From NCBI RefSeq assembly GCF_029959445.1, contig NZ_JASCOR010000010.1:1-51161 (forward strand): DNA of 51,161 nt, written 5' to 3'. Source of the DNA: Stenotrophomonas sp. PS02298 (lineage in GTDB: Bacteria > Pseudomonadota > Gammaproteobacteria > Xanthomonadales > Xanthomonadaceae). The notes under the pieces are model-generated. The model was given only the letters and a program-made list of their open reading frames with translations. It was not told the DNA's origin and searched no databases. A program made the translations under genes and the position numbers. Shown here in pieces: positions 16,375 to 24,039 of this stretch. How positions within the stretch are numbered: position 1 is the stretch's first letter; every line of letters begins with the position of its first letter.

Positions 16375-17652
16375 ATGCGTATCGCCGTCATTGGTTCGGG
16401 AATTGCCGGGCTGGCCAGCGCCTGGTGGCTGGATGGCACGCATGAAGTCACCTTGTTCGAGGCCAATGACTACCTCGGCGGCCACACCCATACCCATGCG
16501 CTGCAGGTGGACGGGATACCGATGGCCGTGGATACCGGCTTCATCGTCTTCAACCCGCAGCACTACCCGCTGCTGAGCGCGCTGTTCGATGAGCTTGGGG
16601 TGGATTCGCAACCGACCACGATGAGTTTTTCCATGTGCAGCGAGCGCAGCGGCGTGGAATACAACGCGACCTCGCTCGATGGCCTGTTCTGCCAGCGGCG
16701 CAACCTGCTGTCGCCACGCTTCTGGGGCATGCTGCGTGACCTGCGTCGCTTCTACCGTGATGCACCGGCGCTGCTGGATGGCGGTGCCGGCCCCACGCTG
16801 GGCGAGTACCTGCGCAGCCAGCGTTACGGCGAGGCCTTCGTCGAGGAACACCTGCTGCCGATGGCATCAGCGCTATGGTCCTCGCCGACCGCAACCGTGC
16901 GGGACTTCCCGGCACGCTACCTGGTCCAGTTCATGGCCAACCACCAGATGCTGCAGATCAGCGGACGCCCGCAATGGCGCGTGGTGAAAGGCGGCTCGGC
17001 GCGCTATATCGACGCCCTGCGGGCACGCTGGCAAGTGCGCGAACGGCTTGAATGCGCGGTCTGGAAGGTTGAGCGCGAAGCGGACGGGGTGTGGGTCCAC
17101 AGCGCCGCAGGCGTTGAGGGCTTCGATGAAGTGATCATGGCCTGCCACAGCGACCAGGCCCTGCGCCTGCTCGATGACGCGGACCCGCTTGAGCAGCAGA
17201 TACTGGGCGCCATCAACTACCAGCACAACGACGTGGTGCTGCATACCGATGCGTCCCTGCTGCCACGCAACCGCAAGGCGTGGGCAGCGTGGAATGCGCA
17301 CGTGCCGGACGCAACCGACGCACCATGCACGGTCAGCTACTGCATGAACCTGCTGCAGGGACTTCCAGGCGATACGCCGCTGGTAGTGACACTCAACGAC
17401 AGCGCACGGATCGATCCGGCCAAGGTGCTGCGGCGCATGCGCTACGCACACCCGGTGCATGACCACGCCGCCGTGGCGGCACAACAGTGCTGGGCCGATA
17501 TCCAGGGCCAGCGCCACACCTGGTTCGCCGGCGCGTACTGGGGCTGGGGCTTCCACGAAGATGGCATACGCAGTGCCCGCCGCGTGGTGGATGCGTTGAC
17601 TGCGCGCAGGCCCAACGCATTCTGGCTGCCGCAGCCGGAGGCGACCGCATGA
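16375..17652 (+). CDS. FAD-dependent amine-oxidase-like flavoprotein (fatty-acid desaturase UfaD-like)
   Basis: 425 residues. It opens with the dinucleotide-binding motif VIGSGIAGLASAW and continues into FEANDYLGGHTHTH, the amine-oxidase/phytoene-desaturase-type FAD fold. MAVDTGFIVFNPQHYP and a C-terminal WFAGAYWGWGFHEDG are typical of the proteins paired with DUF1365 and CFA synthase. In Rhodobacter a flavoprotein in an RpoE-linked set (UfaD, from memory) desaturates methylated fatty acids on the way to furan fatty acids. A similar role is likely here but not proved. It overlaps the DUF1365 gene by ATGA. Confidence 0.85.
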   Translation: MRIAVIGSGIAGLASAWWLDGTHEVTLFEANDYLGGHTHTHALQVDGIPMAVDTGFIVFNPQHYPLLSALFDELGVDSQPTTMSFSMCSERSGVEYNATSLDGLFCQRRNLLSPRFWGMLRDLRRFYRDAPALLDGGAGPTLGEYLRSQRYGEAFVEEHLLPMASALWSSPTATVRDFPARYLVQFMANHQMLQISGRPQWRVVKGGSARYIDALRARWQVRERLECAVWKVEREADGVWVHSAAGVEGFDEVIMACHSDQALRLLDDADPLEQQILGAINYQHNDVVLHTDASLLPRNRKAWAAWNAHVPDATDAPCTVSYCMNLLQGLPGDTPLVVTLNDSARIDPAKVLRRMRYAHPVHDHAAVAAQQCWADIQGQRHTWFAGAYWGWGFHEDGIRSARRVVDALTARRPNAFWLPQPEATA

Positions 17653-18416
17653 CCAGCAGCGCGATCTACCTCGGCCATGTAGTGCATCGTCGCCATCTGC
17701 CGCATCCACATGCGTTCCGCTATCCGATCGCCCAGCTGCTGCTGGACCTGGACGAACTGGAGCAGGTCTTTGCCGGGCGCTGGCTGTGGTCGGTGAACCG
17801 TCGCAACCTGGCCGAGTTCCGCCGCAGCGACTATTTCGGCGATCCGGCGCAGCCGCTGGCCGATGCGGTGAGAGACCACGCTGCAACCGTGCTTGGCCAT
17901 CGGCCGGCCGGACCGGTGCGCCTGCTTACCCATCTGCGCGTTGCGGGCCACGTGTTCAATCCGGTCAGCTTCTACTACTGCTACCGGGCCGATGGCGTCA
18001 GCCTGGACTGCATCGTGGCGGACATCACCAACACGCCATGGAAAGAACGCCACGCCTATGTACTGCCCGCGGCAACCGCGCTAAGCAACGGCCGGGCGCT
18101 GCGCTGGCAGTTCGACAAGTGCTTCCATGTTTCGCCGTTCATGGCGATGGATTGCCGCTACGACTGGCGCCTCACCGCGCCCGATGACGACCTGCAGGTG
18201 CATATGCAGGTATGGCGCGAAGGCAAGCGCCAGTTCGACGCAACCCAGTCCATGCAGCGCCACCCGCTCAATGGCGCCGGTTTGGCGCGGGTGCTGGCCT
18301 GCTACCCGCTGATGACGCTGCAGGTGGTCGCCGCCATCCACTGGCAGGCACTGCGGCTGTGGCTCAAGCGCAACCCGGTCCATGACCATCCTTCCCTCGC
18401 CGAGAAAACGCGATGA
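17649..18416 (+). CDS. DUF1365 protein of the singlet-oxygen lipid operon
   Basis: 255 residues from the ATG at 17649, overlapping the preceding stop; the frame itself is open from 17487. Conserved DUF1365 features are YLGHVVHRRHLPHPHAFRYPI at the start and HLRVAGHVFNPVSFYYCYR, then WKERHAYVLPA and FDKCFHVSPFM. The family nearly always sits between an amine-oxidase-like flavoprotein and a CFA synthase, exactly as here. Its biochemical function is unknown, but its position points to methylated or furan fatty-acid formation. ATGA overlap with cfa at 18413. Confidence 0.88.
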   Translation: MTSSAIYLGHVVHRRHLPHPHAFRYPIAQLLLDLDELEQVFAGRWLWSVNRRNLAEFRRSDYFGDPAQPLADAVRDHAATVLGHRPAGPVRLLTHLRVAGHVFNPVSFYYCYRADGVSLDCIVADITNTPWKERHAYVLPAATALSNGRALRWQFDKCFHVSPFMAMDCRYDWRLTAPDDDLQVHMQVWREGKRQFDATQSMQRHPLNGAGLARVLACYPLMTLQVVAAIHWQALRLWLKRNPVHDHPSLAEKTR

Positions 18417-19672
18417 ACCAGATGACTTCCTCGGTGGCCCTGCCACAGCCCGGTGCGCTGGATGCACTGCTGCGGCGCCGGCTGCTGGCCGAACTCGCAC
18501 CGTTGCGTGAGGGCTGCCTGCGCGTGCACGACGTGCTCGGCGAGGTGGTGCTCGGCGATGCTTCCGCTCAGCTGCAGGCCACGGTGACCATTGATGATCC
18601 CGCGTTCTATCGCAAGGTCGCTGCACAAGGCAGCGTCGGCGCTGGCGAGAGCTATATCAACGGCGACTGGCGTTGCGATGACCTGGTCACGCTGGTGCGC
18701 ATCCTGGTGCGCAACCGCGACCTGCTGGATGGCATGGAACGCGGCCCCGCGCGTATTGGTGGCTGGCTGCTGCGTGGCTGGAACCGGCTGCGGCGCAACA
18801 GCCGCGAAGGCAGCCGCCGCAACATCGCCGCGCACTATGACCTCGGCAACGATTTCTTCGCGCTGTTCCTGTCGCCAGACCTGATGTATTCGTCGGCATT
18901 GTTCGCCGACGAGAGCACCTCGCTGGAGCACGCCTCGCAGCGCAAGCTCGATCGCATCTGCCAGCAACTGCAGTTGCAAGCCGGCGACCGCGTGATCGAG
19001 ATCGGTACCGGCTGGGGTGGTTTCGCCCTGCACGCCGCACGGCACTACGGCTGCCATGTCACCACCACCACGATCTCGGCCGAACAGCACGCACTGGCCG
19101 TGCAACGCGTGCACGAGGCCGGGCTGCAGGACCGGATCACCCTGCTGATGCAGGACTACCGTGATCTTGAGGGCCAGTTCGACAAGCTGGTCTCGATCGA
19201 GATGATCGAGGCCATCGGTGCCGAATACCTGGACACCTACATGGCCACGCTGCAGCGCCTGCTCAAGCCCGATGGCGTTGCGCTGCTGCAGGCGATCACC
19301 ATCGAGGACCATCGCTACGAACAGGCTCGGCGCAGCGTGGACTACATCAAGCGCTTCGTGTTCCCCGGCAGCTTCATTCCCTCGATCGCAGCGATCCTGG
19401 CGGCGAAGACCCGCGCCAGCGACCTGCAGCTGGTGGCCCAGCACGACTTCGGCTACTCCTATGCCTTGACCCTGCGCGCCTGGCGCCAGCGCTTCATGGC
19501 GCAGCTGCCTGCGGTACACGCACAGGGCTTCGACGCACGCTTCTGCAGGCTGTGGGAGTTCTATCTTGCCTACTGCGAGGGCGGCTTCCTGGAACGTTCG
19601 ATCGGCGTCTCGCACCTGTTGCTGGCCCGGCCCGGCCATCAACCCGCCGCCAACGCCGGGCTGATCAGCTGA
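18413..19672 (+). CDS. cfa: cyclopropane-fatty-acyl-phospholipid synthase family methyltransferase
   Basis: 419 residues, normal for CFA synthases. The N-terminal lipid-binding part is followed by NIAAHYDLGNDFFALFLSP and the S-adenosylmethionine motif VIEIGTGWGGFALHAARHYG. Acidic and aromatic active-site segments IEMIEAIG and FPGSFIPS are also present. The enzyme transfers a methyl group to a double bond in membrane phospholipid acyl chains, giving either cyclopropane or a methyl-branched product. In the ChrR-RpoE setting the methyl route leading to furan fatty acids is as likely as a cyclopropane ring. Confidence 0.92.
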   Translation: MNQMTSSVALPQPGALDALLRRRLLAELAPLREGCLRVHDVLGEVVLGDASAQLQATVTIDDPAFYRKVAAQGSVGAGESYINGDWRCDDLVTLVRILVRNRDLLDGMERGPARIGGWLLRGWNRLRRNSREGSRRNIAAHYDLGNDFFALFLSPDLMYSSALFADESTSLEHASQRKLDRICQQLQLQAGDRVIEIGTGWGGFALHAARHYGCHVTTTTISAEQHALAVQRVHEAGLQDRITLLMQDYRDLEGQFDKLVSIEMIEAIGAEYLDTYMATLQRLLKPDGVALLQAITIEDHRYEQARRSVDYIKRFVFPGSFIPSIAAILAAKTRASDLQLVAQHDFGYSYALTLRAWRQRFMAQLPAVHAQGFDARFCRLWEFYLAYCEGGFLERSIGVSHLLLARPGHQPAANAGLIS

Positions 19673-19673
19673 C

Positions 19674-20222
19674 ATGCGCCGGCCCCTTCTCAACCTGCTC
19701 GGCAACCAACTGGTCTGGCTGTGCGCCGTGGCCGGCGCCGGACGGGGTTGGCAGTGGCCGGCGCTGCTGGCCTCCGTGCTCTACATCGTCAGCCAGCTCT
19801 ACAGCGCCGCGCAGCCGCGGACCGAGCTGCGCCTGCTGCTGCTCGCACTGGTGTGCGCCTGGCTGGTCGATGGGCTCGCGGCGGTAAGCAGCCGTGTCGG
19901 CTATGCCGCTGCGCCGTTCGGCTGGGCGCCGCCGCCCTGGATCATGGCGCTGTGGGCCGCGTTCGCGATGACACTGACCTCGTCGATGGCCTTCCTGCAA
20001 CGGCATTGGGCGCTGCCAGCAACGTTCGGCCTGCTGTTGGCGCCGCTGGCCTATCTATCCGCTGCACGCGGCTTTGACGCCGTGCATTTTGCCGCGCCCG
20101 CCTGGCATGGATTGCTGCTGCTTGGCATCGGCTGGAGTGTGGCGCTGACGCTGCTGGTCACGAACGCGCGCAGGTGGACCCGCAGTTCAACCCAAGGGCA
20201 ACCAACAGGTGCTTGCACATGA
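19674..20222 (+). CDS. DUF2878 small membrane protein
   Basis: 182 residues with about five or six hydrophobic helices and the family opening LLNLLGNQLVWLCAVAGAG. It starts one base after the cfa stop and overlaps the DUF1295 gene by ATGA at 20219-20222. DUF2878 proteins are common in gammaproteobacterial CFA/DUF1365 clusters and have no known function. A role in organising or delivering lipid substrates in the inner membrane is conjecture. Confidence 0.8.
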   Translation: MRRPLLNLLGNQLVWLCAVAGAGRGWQWPALLASVLYIVSQLYSAAQPRTELRLLLLALVCAWLVDGLAAVSSRVGYAAAPFGWAPPPWIMALWAAFAMTLTSSMAFLQRHWALPATFGLLLAPLAYLSAARGFDAVHFAAPAWHGLLLLGIGWSVALTLLVTNARRWTRSSTQGQPTGACT

Positions 20223-21004
20223 ACAATCTGGGCTGGGTACTGCTGTACGCCGTGGCGATCATGCTCTGGGGCTGGGCCTGGCAGCGCCGCCATCGCAACA
20301 TCGGCATCGTCGATGTGCTCTGGGCCAAGGGCCTGGCTGCCGCCGCGCTGCTGCTCGCGTGGCTTGGCGACGGCGCAGCGTTGCCGCGCATCAGCTTGGC
20401 CGTGCTCGGCGGATTGTGGGGAAGCCGGCTTGCCCTGCATCTATGGCAGCGCGTGCGACACGAGTCCGAAGATGGTCGCTACACGTATCTGCGCGAACAT
20501 TGGCACAGCCATCAGGGCAAGATCTTCGGCTTCTTCATTGCCCAGGCGTTGCTGATAGTTCTGTTCGCGCTGCCGTTCCTCGCGGTGGCCAGCAATCCGC
20601 GCACCGATGGCTACATCTGGGTGATGGCAGCAGGTTTGGTCTGGCTGCTGAGCGTGCTCGGCGAGTCCATCGCCGATCGTCAACTTGCGCGCTTCCGTGC
20701 AGCGCCAGCCAACAAAGGCCGCACCTGTCGGCAGGGGCTGTGGCGCTACTCGCGGCATCCGAACTATTTCTTCGAATGGCTGCACTGGTTCACCTACGTG
20801 CTGCTGGCCGTCGGCTCGCCGTTGTGGTGGCTGGCGTGGACCGGGCCGGTGCTGATGTACCTGTTCCTGCGCTACCTGAGCGGCGTGCCGTTCACCGAGA
20901 AGCAGGCGTTACGCAGCCGCGGTGAAGACTACCGCGCTTACCAGCGCAGCACCCCGATGTTCTTCCCCTGGTTTCCCCGCACCGCCAAGGAGCAATCACC
21001 ATGA
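20219..21004 (+). CDS. DUF1295 membrane protein (steroid 5-alpha-reductase-like fold)
   Basis: 261 residues from the ATG at 20219, coupled to the preceding stop. Several transmembrane helices are followed by the C-terminal signature GLWRYSRHPNYFFEWLHWFTY and FTEKQALRSRGEDYRAYQRSTPMFFPW. This signature is shared with 5-alpha-reductases and isoprenylcysteine methyltransferases, so the protein could reduce a conjugated double bond or methylate a lipid. It is a plausible redox step of the pathway. It overlaps the next methyltransferase by ATGA (21001). Confidence 0.85.
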   Translation: MNNLGWVLLYAVAIMLWGWAWQRRHRNIGIVDVLWAKGLAAAALLLAWLGDGAALPRISLAVLGGLWGSRLALHLWQRVRHESEDGRYTYLREHWHSHQGKIFGFFIAQALLIVLFALPFLAVASNPRTDGYIWVMAAGLVWLLSVLGESIADRQLARFRAAPANKGRTCRQGLWRYSRHPNYFFEWLHWFTYVLLAVGSPLWWLAWTGPVLMYLFLRYLSGVPFTEKQALRSRGEDYRAYQRSTPMFFPWFPRTAKEQSP

Positions 21005-22077
21005 ATGCAGCCACGCAACTGGATTCCGCCATCCATGCCGAGCCCGGCCTGACCGGCTGGGCCGAGCGCGGTTGGCTGCCGGATGCCGCACTGCGCTGGG
21101 GTATCCGCCGCCTGTGCGCACAGCGACTGGAGGAGGAATCGGAGGAAGGCCTGCAAGCGCAATCGGAGCGGTTCAGCCGGCGCATCGCCGAGTTGTCCAG
21201 CAGTCCACTCGCCCTGCATGTGGATGCTGCCAACCGCCAGCACTACGAAGTACCTGCTGCGTTCTTCCAGGCCTGCCTTGGCCACCGCTTGAAGTACAGC
21301 AGCTGCTACTACCACACCGGCACGGAGACCCTGGATCAGGCCGAGGACGCAATGCTGGAGCTGTACGGGCAACGCGCCGGGCTCGCCAATGGCCAGCACA
21401 TCCTTGAGCTGGGTTGTGGCTGGGGCTCACTGACCTTGTGGATGGCCGAGCGTTATCCTGGCGCGCGCATCACCGCAGTCTCCAACTCACACAGCCAGCG
21501 CAGGCACATCCTCGCCCAGTGCAAGGCACGTGGCTTGGACAACGTCGAGGTGCTGACCATCGACGTCAACCAACTGCAGCTGCCTGCCGCCACGTTCGAC
21601 CGCTGTGTCTCGGTGGAAATGTTCGAGCACATCCGCAACTACGAACGCCTGCTTGGCCGCATCTCGCGCTGGCTGAAGCCGGACGGCGCCTTGTTCGTGC
21701 ATATCTTTGCCCATCGCACGCATATGTATCCGTTCGACACGATGGGCGAGGACAACTGGATGGGGCGCCATTTCTTCACCGGCGGGCTGATGCCGGCTGC
21801 CGATACCCTGCTGCATTTCCAGCGTGACATGCAGCTGCAGCAGCGCTGGCTGCTGGATGGCCGCCACTATCAACGCACCGCCAACCATTGGCTGCAGCGC
21901 CAGGATGCCGCCCGCGAGCAGCTCATGCCGCTGCTGGCGCAGACCTACGGCAGTGATGCCGCGGCACGTATCTGGTGGCAGCGCTGGCGCATGTTCTGGA
22001 TGGCCTGCGCGGAGCTGTTCGGTTACGACGACGGCCAGCAATGGCTGGTGGCGCACTACCTGTTCCGTCCCCGCTGA
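21001..22077 (+). CDS. second CFA-synthase-like SAM-dependent methyltransferase
   Basis: 358 residues. It lacks the long N-terminal domain of the first CFA enzyme but keeps HYEVPAAFFQACLGHRLKYSSC and the SAM motif HILELGCGWGSLTLWMAERYPG, followed by VSVEMFEHIRNYE. It is closer to the shorter CFA/coclaurine N-methyltransferase-like group, so its substrate may differ from that of the protein at 18413. Two distinct methyltransferases in one operon suggest successive or alternative methylations of acyl chains. The lipocalin gene starts 14 bp downstream. Confidence 0.85.
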   Translation: MNAATQLDSAIHAEPGLTGWAERGWLPDAALRWGIRRLCAQRLEEESEEGLQAQSERFSRRIAELSSSPLALHVDAANRQHYEVPAAFFQACLGHRLKYSSCYYHTGTETLDQAEDAMLELYGQRAGLANGQHILELGCGWGSLTLWMAERYPGARITAVSNSHSQRRHILAQCKARGLDNVEVLTIDVNQLQLPAATFDRCVSVEMFEHIRNYERLLGRISRWLKPDGALFVHIFAHRTHMYPFDTMGEDNWMGRHFFTGGLMPAADTLLHFQRDMQLQQRWLLDGRHYQRTANHWLQRQDAAREQLMPLLAQTYGSDAAARIWWQRWRMFWMACAELFGYDDGQQWLVAHYLFRPR

Positions 22078-22091
22078 AGAAGGACACGCGC

Positions 22092-22625
22092 ATGCGAACC
22101 CTCCCACTGCTGTCGATGCTGTCCATCGCCTTGTTCGGCGCTGGCTGCAGCAACCTGGACACGCGCCCGATCCCGCGCCCGGCATCGGTGGATGTGCCGC
22201 GCTTCATGGGCGACTGGTATGTGATCGCGCATATTCCGTCGCGTCCGGAACGCTACGCCTTCGATGCGGTTGAAAGCTATGCACCGCGGCCCGACGGACG
22301 TATCCAGACCACCTTCACCTACCGCAAGGGCAGTTTCCGGGCGCCGCTGAAATCAATGCACCCCATCGGCAAGGTCGAGGCCGAAGGCAATGGCGCAGTC
22401 TGGGGCATGCAGTTCATCTGGCCGATCCAGGCCGAATACATCATCGCCTGGGTGGACGAGGGCTACAGCCAGGCCATCGTCGCCCGCAGCAAGCGCGACT
22501 ACGTCTGGTACATGGCGCGCACCCCGCAGGTTTCGGAAACGGACTACCAGGGCGCGGTGGAGCGCATCAAGGCGATGGGGTATGACGTCAGCAGGCTGCG
22601 ACGGGTGCCGCAGTCGGCGCGGTAA
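22092..22625 (+). CDS. lipocalin-family outer-membrane lipoprotein (Blc-like)
   Basis: 177 residues from the ATG at 22092; the frame opens at 21975 inside the preceding gene. A lipobox (LFGAGC) follows a short hydrophobic signal. The lipocalin landmark is VPRFMGDWYVIAHIPSRPE, and the rest is a predicted beta-barrel with a C-terminal helix (DYQGAVERIKAMGYD). Bacterial lipocalins bind fatty acids or lysophospholipids in the envelope. As the last gene of the RpoE-linked operon it may trap or ferry modified or oxidised acyl chains. Confidence 0.9.
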   Translation: MRTLPLLSMLSIALFGAGCSNLDTRPIPRPASVDVPRFMGDWYVIAHIPSRPERYAFDAVESYAPRPDGRIQTTFTYRKGSFRAPLKSMHPIGKVEAEGNGAVWGMQFIWPIQAEYIIAWVDEGYSQAIVARSKRDYVWYMARTPQVSETDYQGAVERIKAMGYDVSRLRRVPQSAR

Positions 22626-22848
22626 TGCATCGACACGGGAGCCTCATCATGACCGGCCCATGCCAGGGAAGGGTTTTGGAACTTCCACCAGAGGCACTTC
22701 CGCTCGGTATCGATCAGGCCGATGGCGGCAATCAGCCGCGGCGCCATCGGCTTTGAGTGATTTCCTGCCTGCACGTCGCCGCTTCCCTTGGAACCTGCGC
22801 CACCGCAGATCTCCGATAGTGTCTGGATCAGGTTCACGCGGAGGCGAC
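22626..22848. other. intergenic region, no gene seen
   Basis: The gap after the lipocalin lacks a convincing coding frame, terminator or repeat. Some codon-like structure exists in several frames, so it may be degraded coding DNA. Confidence 0.4.
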
Positions 22849-23037
22849 ATGTACGATCAACATCGATGCCGCACCGCCGCGCAAACACACGTTTTCCACG
22901 CCTGTGTTTCATCTGCCACGGTTGTTGATCAGTCATATCAAACCACCCATGACGCTCCAACCCGGCTTGACGTTCAGGAAGAAACACTGAACTGTGTAGT
23001 CATGGTCCCCGCCAGCCTGCGATCATACGCACGATGA
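22849..23037 (+). CDS. possible 62-residue leader ORF upstream of the DUF4434 gene
   Basis: The ATG at 22849 has GGAGG five to six bases upstream, and the frame ends in a TGA that overlaps the next ATG (ATGA, 23034-23037). This geometry fits translational coupling. The translated product (MYDQHRCRTAAQTHVFHAC...) has no recognisable domain, signal or membrane segment, and its composition is not persuasive. It could be a chance frame with a good ribosome site, a regulatory leader or a remnant. Confidence 0.25.
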   Translation: MYDQHRCRTAAQTHVFHACVSSATVVDQSYQTTHDAPTRLDVQEETLNCVVMVPASLRSYAR

Positions 23038-24029
23038 TAGAAACTCCTTTGTCCAAGCCGACCTCCCCTGGACGTCGCCGCTTGCTGCAGGCAGCGTTGT
23101 TGGCGCCAACGATGGCGGCCCTGGCCGGCCTGCCGGGGTGCTCGCTTCCGGAACAGGTAGACGGCACATTCCTGCAGCCTTGGCTGGACCACACAAACTG
23201 GACAGCCGCGGACTGGCAACGGTCGATGAACCTGGCCCGGCGCGTGGGCTGTCGGCAGCTGGTCGTGCAATGGAGCGGCATCCTCGGCGGCACCGAAGGT
23301 GATTGGCAATTGTCCGATTTCAGTTTCCGCATGCTGTTCAACGCAGCCGACCAGGCAGGCATCAACATTCGTGTCGGCTTGCCATTCGAGCAACGTTGGT
23401 GGCAGGCAATCAGCGCCGATGAAACCGCGCTTCGCGCCTTCTTTGAAGAAAGCCTGCAACGCGCACATGAGTGGTTGCAGCAATCCACCCTGCCGCGCCA
23501 ACGACGCTTCGCCGGCTGGTACGTGCCATATGAGCTGGAGCAATACCACTGGGCCGACGCGCAACGCTGTCAATGGCTGGCGGAGTGGTTGCAGGCTTTG
23601 CAGCGGGCGGCAGTGGCACGCGGCGGTGACTGCGCCATATCCACCTACTACAGCAGGCTGGCCACCGATGGCAGCCTGGTCAGCCTGTGGGAAAGCGTGC
23701 TGGCCACGACCACCTTGCGGCCGATGATCCAGGATGGCGTCGGCGTGCCCGGTGAAGACGACCACCTGGCATTGGCGCCCTTGCTGGCTTTTTTCAAAGA
23801 GCGCGGCGTCGCGTTCGATGCCATCGTCGAGCTGTTCCACGAACTGCCAACGGCGGGGGGCGACGGCACCCAGTTTCGCGGCGAGAGTGCCGATTTCGCA
23901 CGCGTACAACAGCAGCTGCAGTGGGCACGCAACAGCGGTGCCGGCAATGTGCTGGTCTACGCACTGGAGCCCTGGCTTACCCAGGACACGCCGCAAGCAG
24001 AAGCACTGCGGCGTGCCTGGCGGCTGTAG
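23034..24029 (+). CDS. DUF4434 TIM-barrel lipoprotein, possible polysaccharide-active enzyme
   Basis: 331 residues. The N-terminus has a basic stretch (GRRRLLQAALLAPTMAALAG) and a lipobox-like LPGC, so it may be a Tat-type lipoprotein. The body matches DUF4434: FLQPWLDHTNWTAADWQRSM, then VVQWSGI, FAGWYVPYELEQYHW and AIVELFHELP. Glu residues at strand ends recall glycoside-hydrolase barrels. DUF4434 genes are often found with exopolysaccharide loci. It converges on the eleven-gene exopolysaccharide operon, with only three bases between the stop codons. A role in trimming or releasing that polymer is a reasonable inference. Confidence 0.75.
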   Translation: MIETPLSKPTSPGRRRLLQAALLAPTMAALAGLPGCSLPEQVDGTFLQPWLDHTNWTAADWQRSMNLARRVGCRQLVVQWSGILGGTEGDWQLSDFSFRMLFNAADQAGINIRVGLPFEQRWWQAISADETALRAFFEESLQRAHEWLQQSTLPRQRRFAGWYVPYELEQYHWADAQRCQWLAEWLQALQRAAVARGGDCAISTYYSRLATDGSLVSLWESVLATTTLRPMIQDGVGVPGEDDHLALAPLLAFFKERGVAFDAIVELFHELPTAGGDGTQFRGESADFARVQQQLQWARNSGAGNVLVYALEPWLTQDTPQAEALRRAWRL

Positions 24030-24039
24030 CAGCTACAGC
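24023..24039. terminator. short hairpin containing both convergent stop codons
   Basis: GCTGTAG (24023-24029) pairs perfectly with CTACAGC (24033-24039) across a 3-base loop. The TAG of each convergent gene is the last part of its own arm. With no spacer DNA, any bidirectional stop must use this stem or run into the opposite gene. It has only seven base pairs and no T-run, so it is a weak candidate. Confidence 0.35.

Noticed and set aside
18302-19705. 467-codon minus-strand frame opposite cfa
   Set aside because: Gln/His/Val-rich translation without motifs; cfa on the other strand has complete catalytic motifs and coupled starts.
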